Origin: Psychrobacillus sp. INOP01
GTDB lineage: Bacteria; Bacillota; Bacilli; Bacillales_A; Planococcaceae
Length of the DNA stretch: 64,000 nucleotides
Assembly (NCBI RefSeq): GCF_018140925.1
Contig: NZ_CP073315.1
Location: 4,092,001 to 4,156,000 of the forward strand
Reading direction: 5' to 3'
Under the pieces are notes generated by a model. It had not been told where the DNA came from. It worked only from the letters and a program-made list of their open reading frames with translations, and did no database searches. The position numbers and the translations under genes were made by a program. This document shows, piece after piece, positions 1-9,430 of the stretch (position 1 is its first letter; each line of letters starts with the position of its first letter).

Positions 1-24
1 ATTCCTATTATTAGGAGGGATTTA

Positions 25-1560
25 TTGAAAACTTTAAGGTTTTGGATTTTAGCGCTTATCTGTTTTACTATGCTTGGAATAATATTTAGCACTCTAACTT
101 CGAGTTATTTTGTAACAAAAAAAAGCTTGATAGAAAACTCTTTAGAACAAAATAGAGTTTACTCTAAGAAATTAGCTCAAATGACAGATGAAGTTTTTTC
201 ATCTATGCAAAATAACTTGGAAGCTCGAAAGTCAGATGTGGTCAAGGATATAGATAATCACGCAACAGTTACCAATATATTAGAACAGCTAAATATAAGT
301 GGCAAGAACTTCAACTCTTTATCCGTTATCAATGATCAAGGAATTGCAATTGCTACCACACCGAATATAGGTCTTGTTGGTAATAAAATTAACTCGAACG
401 CTGTTAAGGAAGCCTTAGTAAAAAAGGAACCATTCATATCTAAACCGTATTATGCGCAAACAGGAAGACTTCTAATACTTATTTCTACCCCATTATTTAA
501 TGGAGGTGATGAATATGTAGGGATGTTGAATGGAACTATTTATTTGGAGGAAGACAACTTTATTAATCATATACTTGCCGAACATTATTCTAAAGACGGT
601 TCCTATGTTTACGTAGTTGATCGAGATGGAACTCTAATCTATCATCCTGAGAAAACTAGAATAGGGGAATCTGTTGAAAGTAATCCTGTTGTTCGGAAGT
701 TAATAGATGAGAAAAGTGGAGCTTTACAAATAGATAATACACTTGGAAATAACTTTTTGGCAGGCTATACATACATAGAGAAAAGTAGATGGGGAGTAGT
801 CTCACAGACCCCATTTAAAAGCGCATTAAAACCTTTATCTGGAATAATGTTAACGATTTTTACATTTTCTTTGCCGTTCATTCTTATCTTTATAGTAATA
901 GCGTTTTACGTATCAACTAAGTTAGCATCACCATTACGTGAGCTCGCCATTTACACGTTACGGGGGAGAGATGAACAAGAAGAAGCACTCGATATCCCTA
1001 CTTGGTATTTTGAGGCAAAACAACTGACAGAGACGATTGAAAATTATAGGAAACGCCAGGAAGAAACTGTCGATAATATGAAGGTAATATCTTTAACAGA
1101 CCCTTTGACAGGCTTGAAAAATAGAAGATATGCAGATATTTTATTCGATAAATTACTCGACCAAAAAGAGAAGTTTTCTTTAATTATGTTAGATATTGAT
1201 CATTTTAAACAAGTTAATGATCAATTTGGACATATTGCCGGTGATGAAGTTCTCAAATTTATCTCCAAAATTTTGAAGGACTTATGTGTTGAAGATGAAG
1301 AGTGTATCCGACTTGGTGGGGAGGAATTTCTCATTTTACTTCCAAAAAAGTATGTTCAAGAAGCATATATACTGGGAGAACGTATAAGAATGACTGTAGA
1401 GGATTCTGTTTCTCCTATTCATAAAAAACTAACAATATCTTTAGGTGTTGGTGAATATAAATGTGGTGAAACGCTAACACAAACTATGCAAAAGATTGAC
1501 TTAGCTCTTTACGAAGCAAAATCAAATGGGCGTAATAATGTAGTGATTGCAAAATCATAA
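25..1560 (+). CDS. Membrane-bound diguanylate cyclase with extracellular sensor domain
   Basis: A 511-aa protein with a membrane helix at about residues 7-29, a long extracytoplasmic region of double-Cache type to about 275, a second helix at about 277-298, a short linker and a C-terminal GGDEF domain (about 355-511). The active-site signature is GGEEF, a functional variant in this family, and the metal-binding DIDHFKQVND segment is present, so it should make c-di-GMP from GTP in response to an external ligand. No RxxD inhibitory site precedes the signature. The start is TTG, placed by the AGGAGGG-like site at 13-19. It appears monocistronic and is followed by a terminator. The ligand is unknown. 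Confidence 0.9.
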   Translation: MKTLRFWILALICFTMLGIIFSTLTSSYFVTKKSLIENSLEQNRVYSKKLAQMTDEVFSSMQNNLEARKSDVVKDIDNHATVTNILEQLNISGKNFNSLSVINDQGIAIATTPNIGLVGNKINSNAVKEALVKKEPFISKPYYAQTGRLLILISTPLFNGGDEYVGMLNGTIYLEEDNFINHILAEHYSKDGSYVYVVDRDGTLIYHPEKTRIGESVESNPVVRKLIDEKSGALQIDNTLGNNFLAGYTYIEKSRWGVVSQTPFKSALKPLSGIMLTIFTFSLPFILIFIVIAFYVSTKLASPLRELAIYTLRGRDEQEEALDIPTWYFEAKQLTETIENYRKRQEETVDNMKVISLTDPLTGLKNRRYADILFDKLLDQKEKFSLIMLDIDHFKQVNDQFGHIAGDEVLKFISKILKDLCVEDEECIRLGGEEFLILLPKKYVQEAYILGERIRMTVEDSVSPIHKKLTISLGVGEYKCGETLTQTMQKIDLALYEAKSNGRNNVVIAKS

Positions 1561-1622
1561 TATAATAGTGAATAATTCAATAAAAAGCGCAGGCAAGTAT
1601 TACAATATAACATATACCAAAA

Positions 1623-1650
1623 ACCGGGCAAAAAAAACGCCCGGTCTTTT
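1623..1650 (+). terminator. Rho-independent terminator of the cyclase gene
   Basis: A 7-bp GC-rich stem ACCGGGC/GCCCGGT with an A-rich loop is followed by CTTTT. It lies 60 bp after the cyclase stop. The remainder of this gap, to 1880, shows no convincing gene. Confidence 0.8.
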
Positions 1651-1880
1651 AAGTTCAACTCCTGTTTCTACCATTATCAGTAGGCTTTGAACAGACTGTT
1701 CGCTATTTATACCTTCATTAACTATGAATAATGCTGTCGTCCTAGCGATTGACTGTGCTATATCCTATCGATAGATACTACAAACTTCACTACAGTCAGC
1801 AGTATTATACATCTCTTAAAGTACTATGACATTGTGTTCATGTTCATTTCATATAAAACGAGTAGGAGGAATCATCTAAA

Positions 1881-2258
1881 CTAATCCTTATGTTCATTCT
1901 TTCTTAGTAAATAATATATAGCTTCAACTATTAACCCAATCACAAATCCAAATGCAGTGAAAATAAACAAGGAGAGAATTCCTGCTAAGTCTCCAAATTC
2001 TTCTGGTCCAGCTATAAATGAACGATACATTTCAAAAAAACCGATTAGTAATCCAATAGCGAATATATAAAACGCTTTACTTAACTTATAAAAAAGCATG
2101 GCACCTGCTAAAACACCGATTACTATTGAAAATGCAGCAAATGCAAGGAAGTTCATAATAACTAAGTCTTGACCAAGCACATATCTAACTCCTAAGATAA
2201 GTAAAAACACCGAAATAAAAATAATTGAAATTGCAATTCTCCCGTAATTCCTTAACAA
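1881..2258 (-). CDS. Small four-helix membrane protein of unknown function
   Basis: A 125-aa, very hydrophobic protein with four predicted transmembrane helices (about 8-28, 33-55, 62-80 and 88-115) and a short charged C-terminal tail (RKNEHKD). It starts with TTG, preceded by AAGGCG at a spacing of 6. I do not recognise a family. It converges with the upstream cyclase and diverges from the OsmC-like gene, which suggests its own promoter in the 2260-2330 gap. Confidence 0.7.
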   Translation of the reverse strand: MLRNYGRIAISIIFISVFLLILGVRYVLGQDLVIMNFLAFAAFSIVIGVLAGAMLFYKLSKAFYIFAIGLLIGFFEMYRSFIAGPEEFGDLAGILSLFIFTAFGFVIGLIVEAIYYLLRKNEHKD

Positions 2259-2345
2259 TTAATTCGCCTTCTTTCATTAATTAATCATACTGGAAAATTA
2301 CGATATTTCCAATAGAATATGCAGAAAACGAGAGGAATGGTATTA

Positions 2346-2798
2346 ATGACAGAACATTATTTTCATTTAAAAGCAGATTGGCCAGGTAACCGCAATGATA
2401 TAGGAACTATTCATGCACGGAATCTCCAAACAAAGATTTCGATTCCACAAGAAATGGATGGTCCAGGGTTAGGTACAAATCCAGACGAAATGCTACTTGG
2501 AGCAGCCACGACATGCTATATTATTACACTTGCTGCCATGCTAGAGAGAAGTCATATAGAAAAGGTATCGCTAGTTGTTGAATCCACTGCTGCGGTAGAT
2601 GTGACGAATGGTATTTTTACATACAAAAAAATAATACATCGACCAATGTTAGTAATAGTTAATGAAAAAGATACCAAAATGGCAACTCGATTACTATTGA
2701 AAGCCGAAGATACTTGTATGATCAGTAAAGCTCTCAGAGGTAATGTAGAAATAGTACTCGAACCTACACTACAGGTTGGTGGAATTGAAAAAAATTAA
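2346..2798 (+). CDS. OsmC/Ohr family protein
   Basis: A 150-aa OsmC-like protein. The family reduces organic hydroperoxides through paired cysteines; here one Cys lies in the AATTCYIITLA helix and another in the EDTCMISKAL segment, matching the family's two positions. The motif GTNPDEMLLGAAT is characteristic of the YhfA/SACOL1771-type branch. An in-frame ATG occurs at 2319, but the AGAGGAA site at 2331-2337 is correctly spaced only for the ATG at 2346. It is likely monocistronic and cytoplasmic; the substrate is not evident. Confidence 0.85.
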   Translation: MTEHYFHLKADWPGNRNDIGTIHARNLQTKISIPQEMDGPGLGTNPDEMLLGAATTCYIITLAAMLERSHIEKVSLVVESTAAVDVTNGIFTYKKIIHRPMLVIVNEKDTKMATRLLLKAEDTCMISKALRGNVEIVLEPTLQVGGIEKN

Positions 2799-2835
2799 AG
2801 AAATCTAAGGTAAAGGAATGAAACACTGTTTGTTT

Positions 2836-2954
2836 TCCGAAGCTTACCGCTCATTTTCCGCGGGCGAAGAATTTAGCCTCCTCGTAGCAAGCTCCTGTGG
2901 GATCTAAATTACTCCTCTTTCCCGCAGAGTCGAGCGGACGCTTCTCTAAACAAC
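2836..2954. repeat. GC-rich dispersed intergenic repeat, family 1
   Basis: The block has CCGCTCATTTTCCGCGGGCG near its left end and GTCGAGCGGACGC near its right end, so it is partly palindromic. Related blocks occur at 42326, 49597, 50742 and 62989. It has no coding frame. The rest of the 2799-3174 gap is AT-rich and shows nothing else. Confidence 0.6.
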
Positions 2955-3174
2955 GCAAATTTTAGCTTAATACATTGCCTCCTGGTAATAATAAAAGTAC
3001 TAATATGTAAGTGTGCTTCCTATAATTCAAGTCAAGAATCCATCCAACCTTCTCTATTAGGAAAAAACACTTACTAGTTCATGATAATTTACTTTTTAAA
3101 CTTTTTAACTGCTAAACTATTAGTAATTCAATTTTCTAATTCTTTATGCAAACGACGATCTGTCAAAGTTTCCT

Positions 3175-3822
3175 TTACAATACATATCCATAAACACAAA
3201 TGAAGTGAAATAATGTCCCCAACAATATAAATATATGAAATATTTCATGAAATCCTAATTTCTTTATAAATGGAATATTTGGCTTTACCCCATATATGAT
3301 TCCTCCAATAGTATAAGAGACTCCTCCCAAAATCAGATAAAATAATCCTACAGTACCTAGAGAGTCTGCTAGTGAAGGTGCTAAGAAAATAATCATCCAG
3401 CCCATGCCGATATAAATAGCAGTAGAAACCCATCTTGGACAATTGAACCAAATCATTTTAAACAAAATACCACTAGTCGCTAATACTATAATGATAGTAA
3501 ACAAGACATATCCAGCAGTGTTATTTAAGGTGATTAGGCAAAATGGTGCGTAAGTACCTGCGATTAAAATATATATCATCGAATGATCTAGGCGTCTTAA
3601 AAATTGTATATTTTGCGCTTCTCCTATCAACCAATGATAAGTAGCGGATGCCGTATAAAGCAAAATCATGCTAACACCAAAAACAACAATAGCAGTTAAA
3701 GTTAGGGGAGGACTATCAATTTCTAATCCTTTCATTAACATTAGGATTAATCCTGCTAGCCCTAATAGAGCTCCAAATAAGTGTGACAGACTATTAAACG
3801 GCTCTCTTATATATGTATTCAT
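3175..3822 (-). CDS. trhA: TrhA / hemolysin III family (PAQR-like) membrane protein
   Basis: A 215-aa seven-helix membrane protein. It has the conserved family histidines and acids: SLSHLFGALLG near the N-terminus, the RRLDHSMIYILIAGTY motif after helix 2, and HEIFHIFILLGTLFHF in the last helix. Length and topology fit the hemolysin III/YqfA group, now tied to membrane energetics and fluidity rather than proven haemolysis. B. subtilis YplQ belongs to this family. The ATG is preceded by a GAGGTGGAG site. It is monocistronic with no terminator that I can see. Confidence 0.9.
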   Translation of the reverse strand: MNTYIREPFNSLSHLFGALLGLAGLILMLMKGLEIDSPPLTLTAIVVFGVSMILLYTASATYHWLIGEAQNIQFLRRLDHSMIYILIAGTYAPFCLITLNNTAGYVLFTIIIVLATSGILFKMIWFNCPRWVSTAIYIGMGWMIIFLAPSLADSLGTVGLFYLILGGVSYTIGGIIYGVKPNIPFIKKLGFHEIFHIFILLGTLFHFICVYGYVL

Positions 3823-3956
3823 GTAAATATCTCCACCTCTTCATGTAGTTTTAGTAACTACATATAAATGTATTACTATTACATCACTTAGTCAAGGTTT
3901 ACCTCGGAAGTATTATAAGTTATGATAAACGTAATGTATAAACTGGAGGTATTTTA

Positions 3957-4520
3957 GTGAGCAAATCAGAGGAAATCACACAAAAATTGGGTTTGGAGTC
4001 CACTATACATGAAGCAGATATTCCAACTATCGACTTGTATATGGACCAAGTGATTCAGTTATTTGATGCGACATATAATGAGTCTTTACGTAATGAAGAT
4101 GAAAAGGTATTGACCAAAACGATGATCAATAATTATGCAAAAGGAAAATTGTTTATACCCATTAAAAATAAAAAATATTCCAAAGACCATATAATGATGA
4201 TAAGTTTGATATATCAGTTAAAAGGCGCACTTTCTATTAAAGATATTAAATCCGTGTTAGAGCCGATAAATGAAAAAATAGATGAAGGTTTTCCATTAGA
4301 AAAGTTTTATAATTCCTGGGTAAAACTCCAACAAAAAAATGCTCAGAACTTTCTTGAAGAGATGAAGAGCCATGAAGTTGAAGTGGAAAATCAGGAAACA
4401 GAGGAGATTGACAAACTAATTTTACTAATTGCTTCGCTTTCGAATATGAGTAATGCTTATCGAAAAGCGGCAGAATTACTAGTTGACGAATTAACGGAAC
4501 GAAGAAAGGGGACAAAATGA
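3957..4520 (+). CDS. DUF1836 domain protein
   Basis: A 187-aa protein starting with GTG behind a strong CTGGAGGT site at 3943-3950. The pattern MINNYAKGKLFIP...KKYSKDHIMMISLIYQLKGALSI... resembles the helix-turn-helix-like core of DUF1836, a Firmicutes family with no assigned function that looks like a MerR-type DNA-binding head. The stop overlaps the start of the amidohydrolase gene (ATGA), so the two are almost certainly translated together. It may regulate the downstream enzyme, but that is only inferred from the overlap. Confidence 0.8.
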   Translation: MSKSEEITQKLGLESTIHEADIPTIDLYMDQVIQLFDATYNESLRNEDEKVLTKTMINNYAKGKLFIPIKNKKYSKDHIMMISLIYQLKGALSIKDIKSVLEPINEKIDEGFPLEKFYNSWVKLQQKNAQNFLEEMKSHEVEVENQETEEIDKLILLIASLSNMSNAYRKAAELLVDELTERRKGTK

Positions 4521-6037
4521 TGAGAACATTATGGACGAATGGAAAAATTTTAACTATGGAAGCAGAGGGCAATATCGTCGAAGCGGTATTGGTAGAAGAT
4601 GGGGTGATAATCAGTACCGGACTAAAAAATGATCTTCTCCCTTTAGCAGATCATGTGGAATCACTGGATGGGTGTGCCATGTATCCAGGTTTTGTTGATA
4701 GCCATATTCACTTAATTGGTCATGGTGAGAAGTTATCCTATATAGACTTGTCTACCTTTACTTCTATTAAACAAATAAAAGAAACTATAGCTTCTCATAT
4801 TACTAACGAAAAATGGTATGTGTCGGAAGGGTGGAATGACAATAAACTGGCAGAAGGCAGACCACTAACTTGTACGGATATTGACTTCATAACTGAAACG
4901 GCAATAGTGCTAAAAAGAGTATGTCGACATGTTTTAGTAGCGAATACAACAGCAATGAAATTAGCAGGTATTTCGAAAGAAACCCCTGACCCAATTGGAG
5001 GGGTAATAGGCAAAGATGAGAACGGTGAGCTTAATGGTCTTTTCTATGATGAAGCACAGCAATTAATAACAGAACATATACCATTGCATACTACTGAACA
5101 TTTGAAAAAAGTTATTGCTTCTAGTATTGAAGACTTAAAGTCAAAGGGTATAACCGGGGTTCACACAGAGGATATGGCCTATTACGGACCATATGAAGTT
5201 CCTTTACAAGCATATCGAGAAGCTGTACAAAATGGCTTTAGAGTTCATCTATTGCGACATCATGAGGTATTTGAACAAATGCAGGGAGAACAAGCGACAT
5301 CTTTTATTGAATTTGGAGCAATGAAAATATTTGTTGATGGATCATTAGGAGGCAGGACAGCGTTATTATCAGAAGACTATGCGGATGAGCCAGGAAATAA
5401 AGGCATGCAGGTACATAGCCCAGAAAAGCTAGAAGAACTAGTGAAGTTGGCTCGTAAATATAACGAGAATATTGCAGTTCATGTAATTGGTGATCTTGCT
5501 GTTGAAAAAATATTAAACTTAATAGAAAAATATCCTGTAGCAGAGGGGAAGAAAGATCGATTAATACATGTAAATGTATTACGATCTGATCTTGTCGAGC
5601 GCATGAAAAAGCTACCACTTGTACTGGACCTACAACCAATATTCGTCGCTTCCGATTTTCCTTGGGTAAAAGAAAGGCTAGGAGCTGCCAGATTACAATG
5701 GGCATATGCTTGGAAATCTCTACTCAAGAAAGGTTTCGATTGTTCAGCGGGGTCAGACTCACCAGTTGAACTAGCAGACCCATTGCTTGGGATAGATGCT
5801 GCTATTAATAATTCCTACTTGCCTGAACAGGAGTTAACTGTATTTGAAGCAGTATCCTTATACACAAATGGTAGTGCAAAGGCAATAGGGAGAGAAAACA
5901 ATAGAGGATTAATATTACCTGGATATGATGCAGATTTCACTATTTTAGATAATGTGCTAGATAAAACAAACATTCTTTCTACTTCGGTAGTAAAGACAGT
6001 TGTAGCGGGAGAAATAGTGTATGAAAAGAAAAAGTGA
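4517..6037 (+). CDS. YtcJ-type metal-dependent amidohydrolase
   Basis: A 506-aa TIM-barrel amidohydrolase of the YtcJ/NfdA group. The metal-binding HxH appears as GFVDSHIHLIGHG near residue 60, later ligands in VHVIGDLAV, and the catalytic aspartate in CSAGSDSPVELADP; the C-terminal beta-sandwich ends GYDADFTILD. Members hydrolyse amide, formamide or cyclic C-N bonds, and the true substrate cannot be told from sequence. It overlaps the DUF1836 gene by an ATGA and is followed closely by a DUF4870 gene. A second in-frame ATG at 4520 could also be used. Confidence 0.9.
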   Translation: MMRTLWTNGKILTMEAEGNIVEAVLVEDGVIISTGLKNDLLPLADHVESLDGCAMYPGFVDSHIHLIGHGEKLSYIDLSTFTSIKQIKETIASHITNEKWYVSEGWNDNKLAEGRPLTCTDIDFITETAIVLKRVCRHVLVANTTAMKLAGISKETPDPIGGVIGKDENGELNGLFYDEAQQLITEHIPLHTTEHLKKVIASSIEDLKSKGITGVHTEDMAYYGPYEVPLQAYREAVQNGFRVHLLRHHEVFEQMQGEQATSFIEFGAMKIFVDGSLGGRTALLSEDYADEPGNKGMQVHSPEKLEELVKLARKYNENIAVHVIGDLAVEKILNLIEKYPVAEGKKDRLIHVNVLRSDLVERMKKLPLVLDLQPIFVASDFPWVKERLGAARLQWAYAWKSLLKKGFDCSAGSDSPVELADPLLGIDAAINNSYLPEQELTVFEAVSLYTNGSAKAIGRENNRGLILPGYDADFTILDNVLDKTNILSTSVVKTVVAGEIVYEKKK

Positions 6038-6082
6038 AACTAATCATCTAGTACAATCGTATATAAGCAGAAGAGGAGTGAG

Positions 6083-6397
6083 ATGAAAATGGAAAATACA
6101 GGTTTTAAAATCTTGCTGCATGCAAGTACATGGTTTGCCCCTTTTCTAGTGCCATTTATATTATTTTTAGTAGTAAATGACGAAGAAATTAAAAAGCTTT
6201 CCATTCAAGCTATATTATTTCAATTAGTTATGTCAGTACTTCTTACTATTTCCTTCTTTTTAATTTTTCTTCTAATCGGTATTCCGATGCTCATCATTTT
6301 TGGTATAATGGCATTTGTAGTTCCGATTATTGGAATTGTTAAAGCGATTACAGGAGACACCTTTAACTATCCTATTGTAGGATCATGGATAAAGTAA
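6083..6397 (+). CDS. DUF4870-type small membrane protein
   Basis: A 104-aa protein with helices at about 10-31, 45-75 and 76-93. The arrangement (a charged NDEEIKKLSIQA linker followed by paired helices) is typical of DUF4870 (Tic20-like) proteins, whose role is unknown. It is preceded by GAGGAGTGAG, giving a start at ATG 6083, with another in-frame ATG two codons later. It sits 45 bp after the amidohydrolase gene and 26 bp before coaW in the same direction. Confidence 0.8.
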   Translation: MKMENTGFKILLHASTWFAPFLVPFILFLVVNDEEIKKLSIQAILFQLVMSVLLTISFFLIFLLIGIPMLIIFGIMAFVVPIIGIVKAITGDTFNYPIVGSWIK

Positions 6398-6423
6398 GTG
6401 TCTTAACATAAAGGGGAATTAGA

Positions 6424-7254
6424 ATGACTACTAGAATCGGTATTGATGCAGGTGGAACATTAACAAAAATAGCTTATTGGAATGAACATAATGAGATGAT
6501 CTTTGAACGATTTCATTCATCAGATTTCCGAAAAGTTAAGGATTGGATTGAAACAAATCATCCGAATGCTTCTATCTGCGTCACTGGTGGTCGTGCGGAG
6601 CAATTAAAAGTACATTTTAGCTCAAGTGAGGAAATCCCATATATTGTCGAGTTTGATGCGACTATGAATGGTGTCATGCATCAAATGAAGCTAGGGTCGA
6701 TAGAGCCTGAAGCTGCTATTATAGCGAATATTGGTACGGGTACCTCTATACATATTATGCAAGAAAATATACATAAACGATTAGGCGGTACCGGTATTGG
6801 AGGTGGAACTCTTCTTGGTTTGGGCATGGCATTAACAGGTATATCCGATTATGAGGAAATCATAAAACTATCTCGAGAAGGAAGCAGGACTAAAATTGAT
6901 GTATTAGTAAGCGACATATACAAAAATAATAAGCTTCCTTTAAAAGGTACCTTAACAGCTAGTAATTTTGGCGGTATTTCATTGAATACTGGTAACAATA
7001 CTAGCTCTTCAGATTTGTTAGCTGGTGTCCAAGGGATAATTGGCGAAGTAGTTGCATCACTTTGTATCCAAGTTGCAGATGCTCATCAAGTGGAAGATAT
7101 CATATACATAGGCACGACACTGGAGGACAATGAATTACTACAGCAAATCATTGAATCCTATACGATTCTAAAGCTAAAAAAACCAATCTTTTTAGATAAA
7201 CATGGTTATAGCGGTGCAATAGGTGCATTATTAGAAAACACTAAAAAATATTAG
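6424..7254 (+). CDS. coaW: Type II pantothenate kinase
   Basis: A 276-aa protein of the ASKHA-fold type II pantothenate kinases found in staphylococci and some bacilli. It catalyses ATP-dependent phosphorylation of pantothenate, the first step of CoA synthesis, in the cytoplasm. The phosphate-1 loop [14 protein letters not shown] lies at residues 5-18, the [11 protein letters not shown] phosphate-2 motif near 103, the [17 protein letters not shown] segment near 121, and ASNFGG near 180. Length matches the family. The AAAGGGGAAT site precedes the ATG. This enzyme type is usually insensitive to CoA feedback. Confidence 0.92.
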   Translation: MTTRIGIDAGGTLTKIAYWNEHNEMIFERFHSSDFRKVKDWIETNHPNASICVTGGRAEQLKVHFSSSEEIPYIVEFDATMNGVMHQMKLGSIEPEAAIIANIGTGTSIHIMQENIHKRLGGTGIGGGTLLGLGMALTGISDYEEIIKLSREGSRTKIDVLVSDIYKNNKLPLKGTLTASNFGGISLNTGNNTSSSDLLAGVQGIIGEVVASLCIQVADAHQVEDIIYIGTTLEDNELLQQIIESYTILKLKKPIFLDKHGYSGAIGALLENTKKY

Positions 7255-7408
7255 GTATAATAGTTGCATATTCAGAGAATGCATGTTATATTTAAAGAGG
7301 ATTATTTTTGTTCGGTTAGTTAGTAGGTGGCAACACTTTTACTTAACAGTGTTGAGCAAGGATAGTAACACAATGTGTGCAGCTGCTGCATACGAGGAGG
7401 AAATACAC
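7255..7408 (+). promoter_or_regulatory. Long 5' leader of the cold-shock gene
   Basis: About 150 nt separate coaW from the csp start, with a strong CGAGGAGG binding site at 7393-7400. Cold-shock mRNAs commonly carry long leaders that change fold with temperature. The position fits that pattern, but no specific cold-box could be confirmed by eye. A spurious upstream in-frame extension to 7283 has no ribosome binding site. Confidence 0.4.
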
Positions 7409-7609
7409 ATGGAACAAGGTAAAGTAAAATGGTTTAACTCAGAAAAAGGATTCGGATTTATCGAACGTGAAGGCGGAGACGACGTATTCGTACATTTCTC
7501 AGCTATTCAAAGCGAAGGTTTCAAATCTCTTGACGAAGGTCAAGAAGTAACTTTTGAAATCGAGCAAGGTCAACGTGGCCTTCAAGCTACTAACGTAGTT
7601 AAAGCTTAA
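7409..7609 (+). CDS. Cold-shock protein (CspA/CspB family)
   Basis: A 66-aa single-domain cold-shock protein, an OB-fold RNA chaperone that binds single-stranded nucleic acid. RNP1 (KGFGFIE) and RNP2 (DVFVHFSAI) are intact, and the opening [10 protein letters not shown] is typical. Length is standard for the family. The ATG at 7409 is chosen because a CGAGGAGG site lies just upstream. It is highly similar to the second cold-shock protein at 9656-9859 on the other strand. Codon use is strongly biased, as expected for a highly expressed gene. Confidence 0.96.
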   Translation: MEQGKVKWFNSEKGFGFIEREGGDDVFVHFSAIQSEGFKSLDEGQEVTFEIEQGQRGLQATNVVKA

Positions 7610-7632
7610 TTTTAAACCTAAAACTTAACTTT

Positions 7633-7663
7633 AACAGGCTCTCATTAGAGAGTCTGTTTTTTT
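7633..7663 (+). terminator. Terminator of the cold-shock gene
   Basis: An ACAGGCTCT/AGAGAGTCTGT hairpin with a four-base loop is followed by seven T residues, 24 bp after the stop codon. Confidence 0.85.
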
Positions 7664-7733
7664 GCATTTAAAGCAACCGAATATTTCGATTAATATGCTA
7701 TGATTATAGTAATATTTTGGAGGTGTTTGAAAA

Positions 7734-8384
7734 TTGGAGAAAATGAAACTAATTGCAATTTCAATAGGTAAACCTAGAACTGTTCGGAACGAGTTAGGAG
7801 AAGAGCTTCATTCAGGAATATTCAAAAATCAGGTAACTGAAGCATATTTGACAAAGGATGGCTTTAATAACGACGGGGTGGCAGATTTAAAGCATCACGG
7901 TGGTCTAGACAGAGCGGTTTGCATGTATAGCATGGAACATTACAGAAGCTGGTCAAAAGAATTTCAAATGAATTTTCCCATAAGTGCAATTGGCGAGAAC
8001 TTACTAGTAGAAAATATGCTTGAAGAAAATATACATATTGGAGATCGCTTTTCCATAGGGGAGGCAATTATAGAAGTAACTCAAGGAAGAATACCATGCA
8101 ATACGATCAATAAAAGAACTGGTATAAAACCACTGATGAAACGAATGATTGAAACTGGTCATACTGGTTATTTATGTCGTGTTATTAAAGAAGGTCGAAT
8201 TACTAACACTGATCGCATTGAACGAATTTTCGAACATCCGGAAAAAATTACTGTTTCCTATGCTCATTCCATTTATTTTTATCAAAAAGACTCAAAAGAG
8301 GGAATAGAAAATGTTCTTAAAGTAAATGAGTTAGCAGATGAGTGGAAAGTCAAACTCCAAAAGATGTTATCGAAGATAGGATAG
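7734..8384 (+). CDS. MOSC domain protein (YiiM-like)
   Basis: A 216-aa protein with a MOSC domain (about 20-160) and a C-terminal 3-alpha extension, the YiiM arrangement. MOSC proteins bind the molybdenum cofactor through a conserved cysteine, here in TQGRIPCNTINKRTG, and YiiM relatives reduce N-hydroxylated compounds. The DLKHHGGLDRAVCMYS motif is also diagnostic. The start is TTG, set by TTGGAGGT at 7718-7725. It is followed after 17 bp by an SRPBCC-like gene. Confidence 0.9.
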   Translation: MEKMKLIAISIGKPRTVRNELGEELHSGIFKNQVTEAYLTKDGFNNDGVADLKHHGGLDRAVCMYSMEHYRSWSKEFQMNFPISAIGENLLVENMLEENIHIGDRFSIGEAIIEVTQGRIPCNTINKRTGIKPLMKRMIETGHTGYLCRVIKEGRITNTDRIERIFEHPEKITVSYAHSIYFYQKDSKEGIENVLKVNELADEWKVKLQKMLSKIG

Positions 8385-8401
8385 AATAGGATGAAAAACC
8401 A

Positions 8402-8878
8402 ATGAAAAAATGGAAAAAAGAAATTCTACTAAACGTACCGATTGAATTTGCCTGGGCTTACTTTTACGGAGACATATCAAAAAAGAAGAAAATATTTCCA
8501 AAAGTAGTGGGTGAGGAAATCATTAAACAAACGGAAGGAATTATAGGTACAATTATTAGTCAAAGCTATCAAACTGGATCTTTGACAGAGCAGTATGAAA
8601 TTACGATAAAAAAATATACGAATGAGTCCAACTACAAAGCAATTCAGGAAAGCTTCCTTCTTAATAACCGTTTTAAAATGACGACGGAATATGAATTAGA
8701 AAGTCAAAGTGACAAAATGACAAAATTCATCTATACTTCTATAAATAAACCGAAAAATCCACTGCTATCTATTTTTCAATTGTTTGGCAGTGACGAGGTC
8801 ATTGTGAATTTTTTAAACAAAGCAAAAATAGCGATCGAGATGGATTTTGAACAATCGCAAAATAATGAAGTACTTTAA
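8402..8878 (+). CDS. SRPBCC (START-like) superfamily protein, putative
   Basis: A 158-aa protein whose opening (KKEILLNVPIEFAWAYFYGD) resembles the first strand and helix of polyketide-cyclase/START-like proteins, which bind small hydrophobic ligands. The middle strands and the C-terminal amphipathic helix (VIVNFLNKAKIAIEMDFEQ) fit the helix-grip fold. I do not recognise a specific function. It follows the MOSC gene by 17 bp, probably in the same transcript, and ends just before a shared bidirectional terminator. Confidence 0.65.
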   Translation: MKKWKKEILLNVPIEFAWAYFYGDISKKKKIFPKVVGEEIIKQTEGIIGTIISQSYQTGSLTEQYEITIKKYTNESNYKAIQESFLLNNRFKMTTEYELESQSDKMTKFIYTSINKPKNPLLSIFQLFGSDEVIVNFLNKAKIAIEMDFEQSQNNEVL

Positions 8879-8906
8879 ATTCATAAAAATAAACTTTATA
8901 GAGCTA

Positions 8907-8942
8907 AAAACAACTGCCTTTTACTTTTTAGGCAGTTGTTTT
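8907..8942. terminator. Bidirectional terminator between convergent genes
   Basis: A 10-bp perfect stem AACAACTGCC/GGCAGTTGTT with a 12-base loop has an A tract on the left and a T tract on the right. The stop codon of the minus-strand RNase HI-like gene lies inside the loop. Confidence 0.85.
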
Positions 8943-9319
8943 AATACAGCCTCTCGTGCTAGAGCATGTGCTGCTTTGTTTTGGTCGTCTGGAATCCATT
9001 TGATAAAAAATAGGTCAAATGTGTCTATAGTAGCTAAAATCTTCTCCAGTATAGCTGCAAATTCGGGATTTTTGGCATATCTTTTTTCTACTGCTGCACA
9101 AACTATTTGTGAATCGGTTCGTGCTGAAACAATGGAAGGTGATAGTTTTTTGGCCTCTTCTAAACCTCTTTGTAATGCGATAAATTCCGTCGTGTGATTG
9201 GAGTATTCTCCGATAAACTCACTGATTTTTACATGGTGTCCTTCACCTTTTATGAACACACCAATTCCACTTGGTCCTGGATTGCCAGTGGTCGAACCGT
9301 CAATATAAACTTCTAACAT
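8921..9319 (-). CDS. RNase HI-like protein (YpdQ/YpeP type)
   Basis: A 132-aa ribonuclease H type I fold, expected to cleave RNA in RNA-DNA hybrids if active. Catalytic acids are visible: Asp7 in VYIDGST, Glu in HTTEFIALQRGL, Asp in SARTDSQIV and Asp in WIPDDQNKAAH. It lacks the extended basic handle of E. coli RNase HI and matches the short Bacillus reverse-transcriptase-like group. The start is supported by an AAGGTGA site. It is followed on the opposite side by a zinc-finger gene and cspD, as in the B. subtilis ypeP-ypeQ-cspD neighbourhood. Confidence 0.88.
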   Translation of the reverse strand: MLEVYIDGSTTGNPGPSGIGVFIKGEGHHVKISEFIGEYSNHTTEFIALQRGLEEAKKLSPSIVSARTDSQIVCAAVEKRYAKNPEFAAILEKILATIDTFDLFFIKWIPDDQNKAAHALAREAVLKQLPKK

Positions 9320-9430
9320 ATAATCACCTTTTTAATATAATGGATATATCTAGTTTGAATGATTAAAGGGATAGTTGCAAACAAAAGTAACATAATAGTA
9401 CAATTAGCAAATAGTGAGGAGTAGAAATGT

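Noticed and set aside
8847-9197. 116-codon plus-strand ORF
   Set aside because: It is antisense to the clear RNase HI-like gene and crosses a terminator.
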